Origin: an uncultured Verrucomicrobia subdivision 3 bacterium
GTDB taxonomy: Bacteria; Verrucomicrobiota; Verrucomicrobiia; Limisphaerales; UBA11358
Direction of reading: 5' to 3'
Length of the DNA stretch: 64,000 nucleotides
NCBI GenBank assembly: GCA_903875465.1
Contig: CAIQWB010000019.1
Span: 1-64,000 of the forward strand
The notes under the pieces were generated by a model. It did not search any database. It was not told where the DNA came from and saw only the letters and a program-made list of their open reading frames with translations. Shown piece by piece: positions 26,572-37,496 of this stretch; position 1 is the first letter of the stretch; each line of letters begins with the position of its first letter. The translations under genes were made by a program, and so were the position numbers.

Positions 26572-27483
26572 ATGGAACTCCGGCACCTGCGTTATTATGT
26601 GGCGGTGGCAGAAGCCTTGAATTTCACCAAGGCGGCGGCCCGGTTGCGCGTGGCCCAGCCGGCCCTGAGCCGGCAGGTGCGGGACTTGGAGGAGGAAATT
26701 GGGGTGGATCTGCTCCGACGGAGTCCGCGCGGGGTGACGCTGACAGCGGAAGGGAAATTATTTCTCGAGGAAGCGCGGGACTTGCTGAAGCGGACGGTCG
26801 AGGCGGTGGAAAAAACCCGGGCGCTGGCCCGGGGGGAGTACGGCGAACTGCCGGTGGGTTATTCGCCCTCGCCCACGGTGGATATACTGCCACCGGCGCT
26901 GGGGGCATTCCAAAAATCCGTGCCGCGCGTGACGGTGCGGTTGCATGACCTGGCCGGGAATGAACTGGCGGACGGGCTGCGCAACGGCGTGCTGGAGCTG
27001 GCCATCATGCAACGGCCGACAGGCAGCAATGGCGCGGGACTGACATTTGAACCGTTGCAGGCGTATCCGATTTGTGTGGCGGTGGCGCCGGGGCATCCAC
27101 TGGCGAAACTGAAGGTCGTGCCGCTGGCGCGGCTGGCCGGGGAAAAGCTGGTGGTCTTTCGCCGGCAGGAATACACGGATTATCATGCCCTGCTGGAGCG
27201 GGTGCTGCAGGAGGTGCACCCCAGGCCGGTAATTGCGGTGGAGTGCGACGGTTCGAGCAGTCTCATCACGGAAGTGGCCACGGGCCGGGGGGTGGCAATT
27301 CTCTCGGCAGTTTTTGGCAAAACCATCGGTCCGCGCCTTAAACTGCGGCCGCTCACACCGGCCCCGGAGCCGCAGGAGGTGGGTATCGTGCGGGCGCTGA
27401 GCGGCGACGTGACGCCGGCGGGAGAAAAATTTTGTGAGCATTTGCGGGCAGTGGCGGGGGCTTTGGGTGAACGGGGGTGCTGA
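26572..27483 (+). CDS. LysR-type transcriptional regulator
   Basis: A 303-residue protein from the ATG at 26572 (MELRHLRYYVAVAEALNFTKAAARL). The N-terminal winged helix-turn-helix has the family signature FTKAAARLRVAQPALSRQV and LEEEIGVDLLRRSPRGVTLTAEG. A periplasmic-binding-like effector domain follows from about residue 90. LysR proteins usually activate a divergent gene, here the SDR at 25675-26439. The shared intergenic region (26440-26571) would contain the binding site; T-N11-A boxes cannot be assigned with confidence. Confidence 0.95.
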   Translation: MELRHLRYYVAVAEALNFTKAAARLRVAQPALSRQVRDLEEEIGVDLLRRSPRGVTLTAEGKLFLEEARDLLKRTVEAVEKTRALARGEYGELPVGYSPSPTVDILPPALGAFQKSVPRVTVRLHDLAGNELADGLRNGVLELAIMQRPTGSNGAGLTFEPLQAYPICVAVAPGHPLAKLKVVPLARLAGEKLVVFRRQEYTDYHALLERVLQEVHPRPVIAVECDGSSSLITEVATGRGVAILSAVFGKTIGPRLKLRPLTPAPEPQEVGIVRALSGDVTPAGEKFCEHLRAVAGALGERGC

Positions 27484-27524
27484 AGTGGCAGCTACCCATC
27501 AACAGAAGAAATCAGCTCCGGTGG

Positions 27525-27850
27525 GAGACGGCAGGTAATCCGGGGGAGGATTGGGTGGCAATGATGAGGCGGGCTGAGCGATGCTGGGGTGTCAATGCGG
27601 AGAGATAAGATGGTTGCGACGTTGAGGCGGCGCGAGCGTGAACGGACACAGGCAGGCAGGCGATTGGGGAGGTGGCACCCCTCCGGGGTGCAGGACGTTT
27701 GGGGACGTTTTCCGGGGGTGTCACTGCGTGAAACCCCCGGCTACAGGTTGTCAACCCTCCGGGTTGAACAGACGGTCAAGGCTTCGGTTTTGGGACAGGT
27801 ATGTCACCAGGCAATTGTTTCGATGTGGAGGCGGTGTGAACGCCGCGCGC
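27525..27850. repeat. Dispersed structured repeat, copy 3
   Basis: The three-hairpin core is at about 27650-27775, preceded by GGCAGGTAATCC, GGAGGATTGGG and CAATGATGAGGCGGG. It is followed by AAGGCTTCGGTTTTGGGACA and AATTGTTTCGATG. It then runs into a GC palindrome (27838 onward, AACGCCGCGCGCGG) of the GTTGAGGCGG family. Confidence 0.85.
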
Positions 27851-27906
27851 GGCAGCGCGGGGAGGTCGGTGCGCGGCAGGTTATCGAGGAGGGGATTGGG
27901 GTGGCA

Positions 27907-28375
27907 GCGGGGTTAAACACCTATTTGGCAATAGCAGTGGGTTTGACGAGGGTGATCGGCCGAGTCAGGCGGCGCTACGCGACGCGGGGGATTTCTTGGT
28001 GAAACGATCCGTGGGCTGAAGCCACACGGCTACCATCGGCAGGTCGCTACGCGACTGGGGGATTTGGATCGGTGCGCAGCAGGCAGTCTGGGCGAGGATT
28101 GGGCTGGCCATGATGAGGCGGGGCGATCGTGGACGGACACAGGCAGGCAGGCGATTGGGGAGGTGGCACCCCTCCGGGGTGCAGGACGTTTGGGGACCCT
28201 TTCCGGGGGTGTCACTACGTGAAACCCCCCGGCTACAGGTTGTCAACCCTCCGGGTTGAACGGACGGGCAAGGCTTCGGTTTTGGGACAGTTAATTCACC
28301 AGGTTAAACAAGTTAAAATGGTTTCGATGTTGAGGCGGCGTGAACGCCGCGCTCCGAAGGCCGGGAGGTGGCGCT
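27907..28375. repeat. Dispersed structured repeat, copy 4
   Basis: The most complete copy: CGGGGTTAAACACCTATTTG, GGTGATCGGCCGAGTCAGGC, GCTACGCGAC, GTGGGCTGAAGCC and ACGGCTACCATCGG, then CTGGGCGAGGATTGGGCTGG. The three-hairpin core is at about 28140-28260, and the TGTTGAGGCGGCGTGAACGC palindrome ends it (28329-28372). Together with copy 3 it fills most of the 1.1 kb between the LysR gene and dnaK; no gene is visible there. Confidence 0.85.
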
Positions 28376-28397
28376 GCGAACGCGAACTGACACCAAC

Positions 28398-28466
28398 TGT
28401 GCCATGCCAGTGTGCCATGGCGCGGTTAAGTGTGCCATAACGGCGCATTTGGCACAGTTTTGGCAC
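28398..28466 (+). promoter_or_regulatory. TGTGCCA array and sigma-54-like promoter upstream of dnaK
   Basis: TGTGCCAT occurs at 28398, 28411 and 28431, and its inverse TGGCACA at 28450-28456. The third and the inverse form a symmetrical pair with a 12-nt spacer. TGGCACAGTTTTGGCA (28450-28465) matches the sigma-54 pattern TGGCACR-N4-TTGCW with one mismatch. No CIRCE element (TTAGCACTC/GAGTGCTAA) is present. Position suggests control of dnaK. Promoter class is inference. Confidence 0.45.
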
Positions 28467-28592
28467 GGCCGGCAACCGGTCGAAAAAGAGACTTGGCCCT
28501 TTATTCAATGGGGTCTCGGGGGGTTTTACCCACTTCGGCATCATTCCTGCGTAAGGAGAGGTAGTAATTTAGTAACAACAACCAATTTTTAT

Positions 28593-30530
<1,938 letters not shown>

Positions 30531-30547
30531 TCACGTTCAACCCCTTT

Positions 30548-30575
30548 GGTTCCCGTTGCGCGAGCGACGGGAACC
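30548..30575 (+). terminator. Hairpin between dnaK and groES
   Basis: GGTTCCCGT (30548-30556) pairs with ACGGGAACC (30567-30575). There is no T-run downstream, so it may be an attenuating or RNA-stabilising hairpin rather than a full terminator. Confidence 0.55.
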
Positions 30576-30657
30576 TTGCCGGTAACATTTTCCCGCCGCG
30601 CGTGCGGATGGGAGTTAATTCGTAAGTAAAACAACAACCAAACCAAAAGAAATTAAT

Positions 30658-30951
30658 ATGGCATTAAACGTCAAGCCTCTCGGTGACCGCATCCTGGTGG
30701 AGCAGGCCGAAGAGAAGGAAACCAAAAAAGGCGGGATTATCATTCCTGACTCCGCCAAGGAAAAGCCGTCCGAAGCCATCGTCGTTGCCCTGGGCACCGG
30801 CAAAGTGGATGACAAGGGCAACAAAGTGGCCTTTGAAGTGAAGAAGGGCGACCGCGTGCTCGTTTCCAAATACGGCGGCACGGAGATCAAGATTGATGGC
30901 AAGGAATACAAAATCCTGTCGGCGGACGACATCCTGGCAGTGCTGGAATAA
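30658..30951 (+). CDS. groES: Co-chaperonin GroES
   Basis: A 97-residue protein of normal size. [34 protein letters not shown] includes the mobile loop ([12 protein letters not shown]) that contacts GroEL, and [24 protein letters not shown] follows. It caps the GroEL folding chamber. It begins 127 nt after dnaK and ends 45 nt before groEL, so groES-groEL form an operon. The upstream stretch is A-rich with no CIRCE element. Confidence 0.98.
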   Translation: MALNVKPLGDRILVEQAEEKETKKGGIIIPDSAKEKPSEAIVVALGTGKVDDKGNKVAFEVKKGDRVLVSKYGGTEIKIDGKEYKILSADDILAVLE

Positions 30952-30981
30952 TCGCAAGGCAAATACAATTTAACCGTTTAA

Positions 30982-32649
<1,668 letters not shown>

Positions 32650-32704
32650 GGTGACTGGCCGGTCCGCAAGGACCGGTCCACCTGATGATAAAGAGGAACC
32701 GAGG

Positions 32705-32737
32705 CGGGGCGGGAAGCAATTCCCGCCCCGTTTTATT
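32705..32737 (+). terminator. Intrinsic terminator of the groES-groEL operon
   Basis: CGGGGCGGGAA (32705-32715), loop GCAA, TTCCCGCCCCG (32720-32730), then TTTTATTTATTTATT. A second hairpin, GGCCGGTCC-GCAA-GGACCGGTC, lies upstream at about 32657-32679. Confidence 0.92.
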
Positions 32738-32937
32738 TATTTATTGAGGTCGTCCGGCGGATGCCAGGGCAGGGGAAACTACGCTGGGGGACGATTTTTT
32801 GATGAACCCAAACCCACAAGGCTGTTGAAGTGGATTTCCCGGTTCAGTCAAGAAAGGCTATATTGCTGGGAGAGACACGCAGTTTAAGTTGCTGGTGAGC
32901 AGCAAAGGCTTGTACGTTTCGGAATAAAATTTCGTCC

Positions 32938-33186
32938 ATGATCGCGTTATCAAGCAGGGGTGGCCATTCCGCCCAAGTAATTATGCGCCTGATGGTTAAT
33001 GGAAGTTCGCTGGCCATTACCCAAATGGGCCCGGACTTCCTGTTGTTGGACTCGCCCAGCAACCATCCGCCTGGCAAGGCCAGCGTGATTATGCAAGTAG
33101 ATCAAAGTGAAAGCCGCTGGAACGTGCAGCTGCCCGAAGGCATCTCCGCGGATTCCAAAAAAGTTCTGATCGCCACGTGCGCGTAA
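32938..33186 (+). CDS. Small hypothetical protein
   Basis: An 82-residue soluble protein of unknown function. From Met16 the sequence MRLMVNGSSLAITQMGPDFL then DSPSNHPPGKASVIMQVDQS and VQLPEGISADSKKVLIA alternates polar and hydrophobic residues as in a small beta-barrel fold, and its composition is protein-like rather than random. The start may be the ATG at 32938 or at 32983. It lies between the groEL terminator and the convergent dnaN gene. No family name recognised. The antisense frame at 32844-33077 is considered a shadow. Confidence 0.6.
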   Translation: MIALSSRGGHSAQVIMRLMVNGSSLAITQMGPDFLLLDSPSNHPPGKASVIMQVDQSESRWNVQLPEGISADSKKVLIATCA

Positions 33187-33201
33187 GCCCGCGCAGGCCG
33201 C

Positions 33202-34311
33202 TCAGCTCAGACGCATGGGCATCACGACGTACAGAAACGGCCCGTTGATTTTCAACACACCGGGGCTCAGTTCATCGATCAATTCAAAATAAACCTCGTC
33301 CTCGGACAGGGCATTCAAAGCCTCGATCAGGTAGCGGGGATTGAAAGCAATGGCCATTTCCTTGCCTTTGTAGTTGACGGCCAAGGTTTCGCGGGCCTCA
33401 CCGACTTCGGGTGAGTTGGCCGTGATGGCCAGGGTGTTTTTGCCAAAGGTGAGGCGCACGGAATTGGCTTTTTCGCTGGTCATGATTTCCGCGCGGCGCA
33501 AGGCATGCACGAATTCTTCGCGAACGAGGGGTACGCGTTCCTTGGCCTCGCCGGGGATGACCTGGCGGTAATTAGGATAATTGCCCTCAATCAACTTGGT
33601 GATGAGGAGGACAGAAAAACCTTTTTCGTCTTTCAAGGCAAAGGAAGCCTGGTTTTCGCCGAGCTTGAGTTCCACATTGCCGGTATCGGTCAGCAACCGG
33701 TTCAATTCACCGACGGCTTTGGCGGGGATAATGAATTCGCCCTGGCTCTTTTCGCTGATGTCCACTTCCTCGTCCACCAGGGCCAGCCGGCGGCCATCGG
33801 TGGCCACCATGGTCATTTTGTTGTCCTTGAGGCTCAAGAAGAGGCCGTTTAGGACATAGCGGGATTCATCGGTGGAAACGGCAAAGGAGGTTTTGCGCAT
33901 CATCCCTTTGATGGTGACTTGCGGCAAAGTGACTTTTTTATCGTCCTTGAAGACGGGGAGGGGCGGAAATTCATCGGCGCTCAGACCGTTGATTTTGTAA
34001 AAGGAGGACCCGGCGCGAATGCTGCACAGATTTTTGTCGTCCACTTCAATTTCGATGTCCCCGGCCGGCAGTTCACGAATGATGCCGAACAATTTTTTTA
34101 CGGGCACCGTGGTGGCCCCTGGCTGGCTCACCTTGGCCTCGACCTTGCAGGCGATGGTGACGTCCAGGTCGGTGGCGGTAAATTCAATGGCGGACCCTTC
34201 GGCGCGCAGGAGCACGTTGGAGAGGATCGGCAGTGTCGTGCGGGAGCCAACGACGCTTTGTACGGCTTGGAGGCCCAAAAGAATTTGGTCCTTGGCAATG
34301 GTCAGGTTCAT
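33202..34311 (-). CDS. dnaN: DNA polymerase III beta subunit (sliding clamp)
   Basis: A 369-residue protein made of three similar clamp domains. Recognised from the N-terminal MNLTIAKDQILLGLQAVQSVVGSRTTLPILSNVLL, central FAVSTDESRYVLNGLFLSL and DGRRLALVDEEV, and the C-terminal FLYVVMPMRLS, which matches the usual end (VMPMRL). It forms a dimeric ring that holds polymerase III, and also Pol IV (dinB is in this window), on DNA. dnaA, recF and gyrB are not adjacent. The 216-nt upstream region contains an AT-rich segment and DnaA-box-like sites. Confidence 0.97.
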   Translation of the reverse strand: MNLTIAKDQILLGLQAVQSVVGSRTTLPILSNVLLRAEGSAIEFTATDLDVTIACKVEAKVSQPGATTVPVKKLFGIIRELPAGDIEIEVDDKNLCSIRAGSSFYKINGLSADEFPPLPVFKDDKKVTLPQVTIKGMMRKTSFAVSTDESRYVLNGLFLSLKDNKMTMVATDGRRLALVDEEVDISEKSQGEFIIPAKAVGELNRLLTDTGNVELKLGENQASFALKDEKGFSVLLITKLIEGNYPNYRQVIPGEAKERVPLVREEFVHALRRAEIMTSEKANSVRLTFGKNTLAITANSPEVGEARETLAVNYKGKEMAIAFNPRYLIEALNALSEDEVYFELIDELSPGVLKINGPFLYVVMPMRLS

Positions 34312-34527
34312 GCTGGCTTAATAGTATTCTTTTTTAAATTAAAAATCTATCAGTATTAAGGGTTGTGAATAATGCAAACAACTCAGCGAGTCAAGCAACC
34401 ACAGCCCGGAACGCAATAATGAAACGGGGAATCCCCGGGGGAGGCCAGCCAAAAAGGCGAACAAGGGGTGGTTTGTTCACACTGTCAGCAACCTATTCAC
34501 AGGCCGTTCACGAGTAAATCCAAGTTA
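34312..34527. other. dnaN upstream region with DnaA-box-like sites (candidate oriC)
   Basis: An AT-rich segment (34321-34360) is followed by a perfect DnaA box TTATTCACA on the minus strand (34364-34372). One-mismatch boxes TTGTTCACA (34473-34481) and CTATTCACA (34493-34501) lie further on. An AT-rich unwinding stretch plus boxes next to dnaN resembles bacterial oriC. Only three boxes are seen and dnaA is absent, so this may be just a DnaA-regulated dnaN promoter. Confidence 0.35.
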
Positions 34528-35673
34528 TCAGCCGAGTTGTGCGCGGCGGATGACTTCCGGCAACAGTTCCGCCACTTCCGCTACTTCCGCCGCGGTGGAA
34601 TCCCGACCCAGGGAGAAACGCACCAGGGAGTTGGCGGTTTCCGGGCGGCCCAGGGCCACAATGACATGGGAAGGTTCGAGGGAGCCGGCCGAACAGGCGG
34701 AACCACTCGAGGCGCAAACGCCTTCGACATCCAGCCCGGCCATCAGGGCGATGCTATCCGCCCCGGCCACCACAAACGAAACGGTGTTATTCAGGCAGCC
34801 CGACGACGGGCTTACCAAGGTGCAACCGTTCACGGTGGCAATGACCGAGCGCAATTCAGCGCGCAAGGTGGCAAGCTTGACGGGGTCAAACACGGGAAGG
34901 CGCACAAACCGTTCCAAGGCGGCCACCAAGCCGGCAATCCCAGCCAGATTTTCGGTGCCGGCCCGCTGCTCATTTTCATGGCCGCCGCCAAAGGCCACGG
35001 GATCCAGGTGTAACGGGGAGCGGATGTATAAAAGGCCGGCGCCCTTGGGACCGTGAAACTTGTGGGCGCAAACGGAGACTAAATCCGCCTGAAACTGGTC
35101 CAGGCTGGCCACGGGTTCCTTGCCAAACCATTGCACCGCATCGGTGTGAAAGATAATTCCTTTCGCGCGGCACAGGGCCCCGATTTCCGCCACCGGTTGC
35201 AGCGTGCCAATTTCATTATTCGCCGCCATGATGGAGACCAGACTGGTGTCTGGCCGGATCGCCTGGCGCACAGCTTCCACGGATACCCGCCCGGCGCCAT
35301 CCACCGGCAGCCGCGTGACCTGGAACCCTGCCTTTTTTTCCAAATAATCAAAGCAGTGCAACACGGCATGGTGCTCAATGGCTGAGGTGATCAGGTGTTT
35401 GCCCCTGCCCGCCCGGGAGCGCGCGGCGCCGAAAATGGCCAGATTGTTGCTTTCCGTGCCGCCACTGGTGAAGATGAGTTCACTGGGTTTGGTGCCGAGC
35501 AGGATGGCGGCCCGATCGCGGGCATCATCCAGAAGGGCCCGCGCCCGGCGGCCCACGTGATGCACGCTGGAGGGATTGCCCCACACTTCCGTCAGAAACG
35601 GCAGCATGCTTTCCCGCACGGCCGGATCCAGAGGCGTGGTGGCGTTGTAATCAAAATAAATCGTGCGCGGCAC
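34528..35673 (-). CDS. Cysteine desulfurase (NifS/IscS family)
   Basis: A 381-residue PLP enzyme from the GTG at 35673 (VPRTIYFDYNATTPLDPAV); the frame is open to 35757 but the extra residues are not family-like. It removes sulfur from cysteine for Fe-S clusters and tRNA thiolation. Visible are FTSGGTESNNLAI, the cofactor His/Asp (SAIEHHAVLH, IIFHTDAVQ), the PLP lysine in CAHKFHGPKG, and the active-site cysteine loop SSGSACSAGS. The many iron-sulfur proteins in this window are potential clients. No iscU or sufBC nearby. Confidence 0.93.
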   Translation of the reverse strand: MPRTIYFDYNATTPLDPAVRESMLPFLTEVWGNPSSVHHVGRRARALLDDARDRAAILLGTKPSELIFTSGGTESNNLAIFGAARSRAGRGKHLITSAIEHHAVLHCFDYLEKKAGFQVTRLPVDGAGRVSVEAVRQAIRPDTSLVSIMAANNEIGTLQPVAEIGALCRAKGIIFHTDAVQWFGKEPVASLDQFQADLVSVCAHKFHGPKGAGLLYIRSPLHLDPVAFGGGHENEQRAGTENLAGIAGLVAALERFVRLPVFDPVKLATLRAELRSVIATVNGCTLVSPSSGCLNNTVSFVVAGADSIALMAGLDVEGVCASSGSACSAGSLEPSHVIVALGRPETANSLVRFSLGRDSTAAEVAEVAELLPEVIRRAQLG

Positions 35674-35853
35674 ACCGCCAGCATGCCCAAGAAGCGGTCG
35701 TGAGACGAGCGGATTATGGCAATCTGATTTGAAATTTTCTCGCCCTGAAACTGGCAAAACCCCGCCCAGGTAGGTCAGCCAGACGCGGTTGGGTTCCTTG
35801 CAGGGACGTCGATATCGGATTCCGGAGATACCGCCGTCTATTGGCCCATAAAT

Positions 35854-36219
35854 TTAAATCCGGTACGGTACGCGAATTCCAGGGTTGGTTGGGGGAAAAT
35901 CCTTGGTATTGCGGGTCACCAGCATCCGGCCCAGCGCCATCGCCGTAGCCCAAATAATGGCGTCTGGCAATTTCAGCTTGTGCTGCCGCCGGATTTTAAT
36001 CGCGCGTTCGGCCACGCTTTTATCCAGGGACTGAATCTTAAATTGGGACAGAAAATCCCGAGTAACGGCTTCCTCCGCCGCATCTTCCGCGCCCGCCAGA
36101 ACTTCCATCCAGGTCACCATGCTGATGGTCACCTCCTCGTATTGTTCCAATTCGCGTGCGGCCGCGGGAAGGCCGTTCAAATAATCGATGAGGATGTTTG
36201 TGTCGAAAACGACTTTCAT
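35854..36219 (-). CDS. VapC-like PIN-domain toxin
   Basis: A 121-residue PIN domain from the ATG at 36219 (MKVVFDTNILIDYLNG). Acidic metal-binding residues appear in FDTNILIDYL (first Asp), TWMEVLAG (Glu), KLPDAIIWATA (Asp) and LVTRNTKDF (Asp), so the nuclease site looks intact. PIN toxins cleave RNA. Its start overlaps the stop of the upstream ribbon-helix-helix gene by 4 nt (ATGA), the usual translational coupling of antitoxin and toxin. Confidence 0.92.
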   Translation of the reverse strand: MKVVFDTNILIDYLNGLPAAARELEQYEEVTISMVTWMEVLAGAEDAAEEAVTRDFLSQFKIQSLDKSVAERAIKIRRQHKLKLPDAIIWATAMALGRMLVTRNTKDFPPTNPGIRVPYRI

Positions 36220-36440
36220 GGGACTGACCATTCCGCACGCAGTTTGGCTTCATAATCCAGGGCATTGAGCTTTTTCTTTTGCCAAAGACCAAAAGCCCGC
36301 TTGCCCTGGCCGGATTGATTGCTTTGCAGGTACTGGCCCACTGCCCGGCGGATGATTTCCGCGCGGGACGTTTTTTCCCGGGAACAGAGGTCGCGCAAGG
36401 CGGCCAACTGTTCTTCGGGCAGTTCCACAATCGTTCGCAT
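36216..36440 (-). CDS. Ribbon-helix-helix antitoxin (CopG/VapB-like)
   Basis: A 74-residue protein. MRTIVELPEEQLAALRDLCSREKTSRAEIIRRAVGQYL is a standard ribbon-helix-helix DNA-binding domain. The C-terminal tail (FGLWQKKKLNALDYEAKLRAEW) would wrap the toxin. It overlaps the downstream PIN gene by 4 nt. Such antitoxins neutralise the toxin and autoregulate the operon. Confidence 0.9.
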   Translation of the reverse strand: MRTIVELPEEQLAALRDLCSREKTSRAEIIRRAVGQYLQSNQSGQGKRAFGLWQKKKLNALDYEAKLRAEWSVP

Positions 36441-36854
36441 GCCGTCATCATATCACGGCATCATTAGATGTGCAATTGATTGCTGCGCGTCGCGGCCTGC
36501 TTTGGGCGTGGGAGAAATTTCTGCCAAAAGCGGTTTTTATAACCATTTGATCGGGAGGGAGGTTGGCTGGCAACTTCGGCGGACAGGCCGGCTGCCAGCC
36601 GGCGATACAGCCGATTAACCATCGGCGCTACCCGGCCAGACCGGGCGGTTTCCTGAAATTTGTCTCACACCCGGCCTGCTTTGGGTCATCCACCAACCGC
36701 CTGCCGCCAGTGACCAAAGTCCGGCCGGCCTGGCTGCCTTGCCGCCGCCTCTGCGCCCCCCAATTTCAAATGTGAAATCCGGTCCCCAAACAACTGGCCA
36801 AACCGCAAAATTGGCTTAAACTGGTTTCTGAATGCTGAATGCGCAGGCATCCCC
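36441..36854. other. Intergenic region between vapB-like gene and trpF
   Basis: About 410 nt upstream of both the minus-strand antitoxin operon and trpF. It contains a GC-rich imperfect palindromic stretch near 36560-36610 (CCGGCTGCCAGCCGG) and a 14-bp direct repeat CGGCCTGCTTTGGG near 36496 and 36674. No leader peptide rich in Trp codons, no riboswitch and no RNA gene recognised. Confidence 0.4.
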
Positions 36855-37481
36855 ATGAGCACCAAAGTCAAAATTTGCGGAATTACCAACCTGCCCGACG
36901 CCCAGGCCGCCATCGCCGCCGGTGCCGACATGCTGGGCTTGGTTTTTTACGACCAAAGCCCGCGTAATCTCACCATTCCGGCGGCGGCGGAAATTACGCG
37001 GCAATTGCCGCCGGATGTCCTGCGTGTGGGCCTGTTTGTGAATGCGGAGGAACCCTTCATTTTCTCGGCCATCCAGGCTTGCGGGTTAAACTTGCTGCAA
37101 TTCCACGGGGATGAACCGCCGGAATTCTGCACCCAGTTTGGGATGATGACGATCAAGGCGTTCCGCATCAGCGATGCCGCCTCGCTCGCGGGCCTGCGCC
37201 ACTACGCCACGGATGCGTATCTGCTGGATGCCTACACGCCCGGCATTCGCGGCGGCTCGGGGCACCGGTTCAACTGGGAACTGGCGGTGCAAGCCAGTGA
37301 ATTCGGCAAACCCATTTTCCTGGCGGGCGGACTTACCCCGGAGAATGTGGGGGAAGCCGTGCGCCAAGTCCGGCCCTTTGCGGTGGATGTTTCGAGCGGC
37401 GTGGAACTCGCTCCCGGCAAGAAAGATGCGGCGAAGATACAGAACTTTATCGCTAACGTTCGTCAGGCGGATGCGGAATGA
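36855..37481 (+). CDS. trpF: Phosphoribosylanthranilate isomerase
   Basis: A 208-residue TIM-barrel enzyme of tryptophan synthesis. The N-terminus MSTKVKICGITNLPDAQAAI carries the catalytic Cys in KICG. GADMLGLVFYDQSPRNL, LQFHGDE and LLDAYTPGIRGGSGHRFNW (catalytic Asp) follow, then FLAGGLTPENV and VDVSSGVE, the phosphate-binding end. It normally sits beside trpB and trpA. Here a minus-strand ATPase gene separates it from trpB, and trpA is absent. Confidence 0.96.
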   Translation: MSTKVKICGITNLPDAQAAIAAGADMLGLVFYDQSPRNLTIPAAAEITRQLPPDVLRVGLFVNAEEPFIFSAIQACGLNLLQFHGDEPPEFCTQFGMMTIKAFRISDAASLAGLRHYATDAYLLDAYTPGIRGGSGHRFNWELAVQASEFGKPIFLAGGLTPENVGEAVRQVRPFAVDVSSGVELAPGKKDAAKIQNFIANVRQADAE

Positions 37482-37496
37482 GGGAAATGTTTGGAT

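Noticed and set aside
21098-28375. CRISPR array
   Set aside because: The repeats are over 120 nt, widely spaced with genes between, and internally palindromic. They do not have the short regular repeat-spacer pattern, and no cas gene is present.
30531-30657. CIRCE (HrcA) element before groES
   Set aside because: I looked for TTAGCACTC-N9-GAGTGCTAA here and upstream of dnaK and found no match.
36441-36854. trp attenuator or T-box upstream of trpF
   Set aside because: No run of Trp codons in a short leader, no T-box sequence, and no terminator/antiterminator pair recognised.
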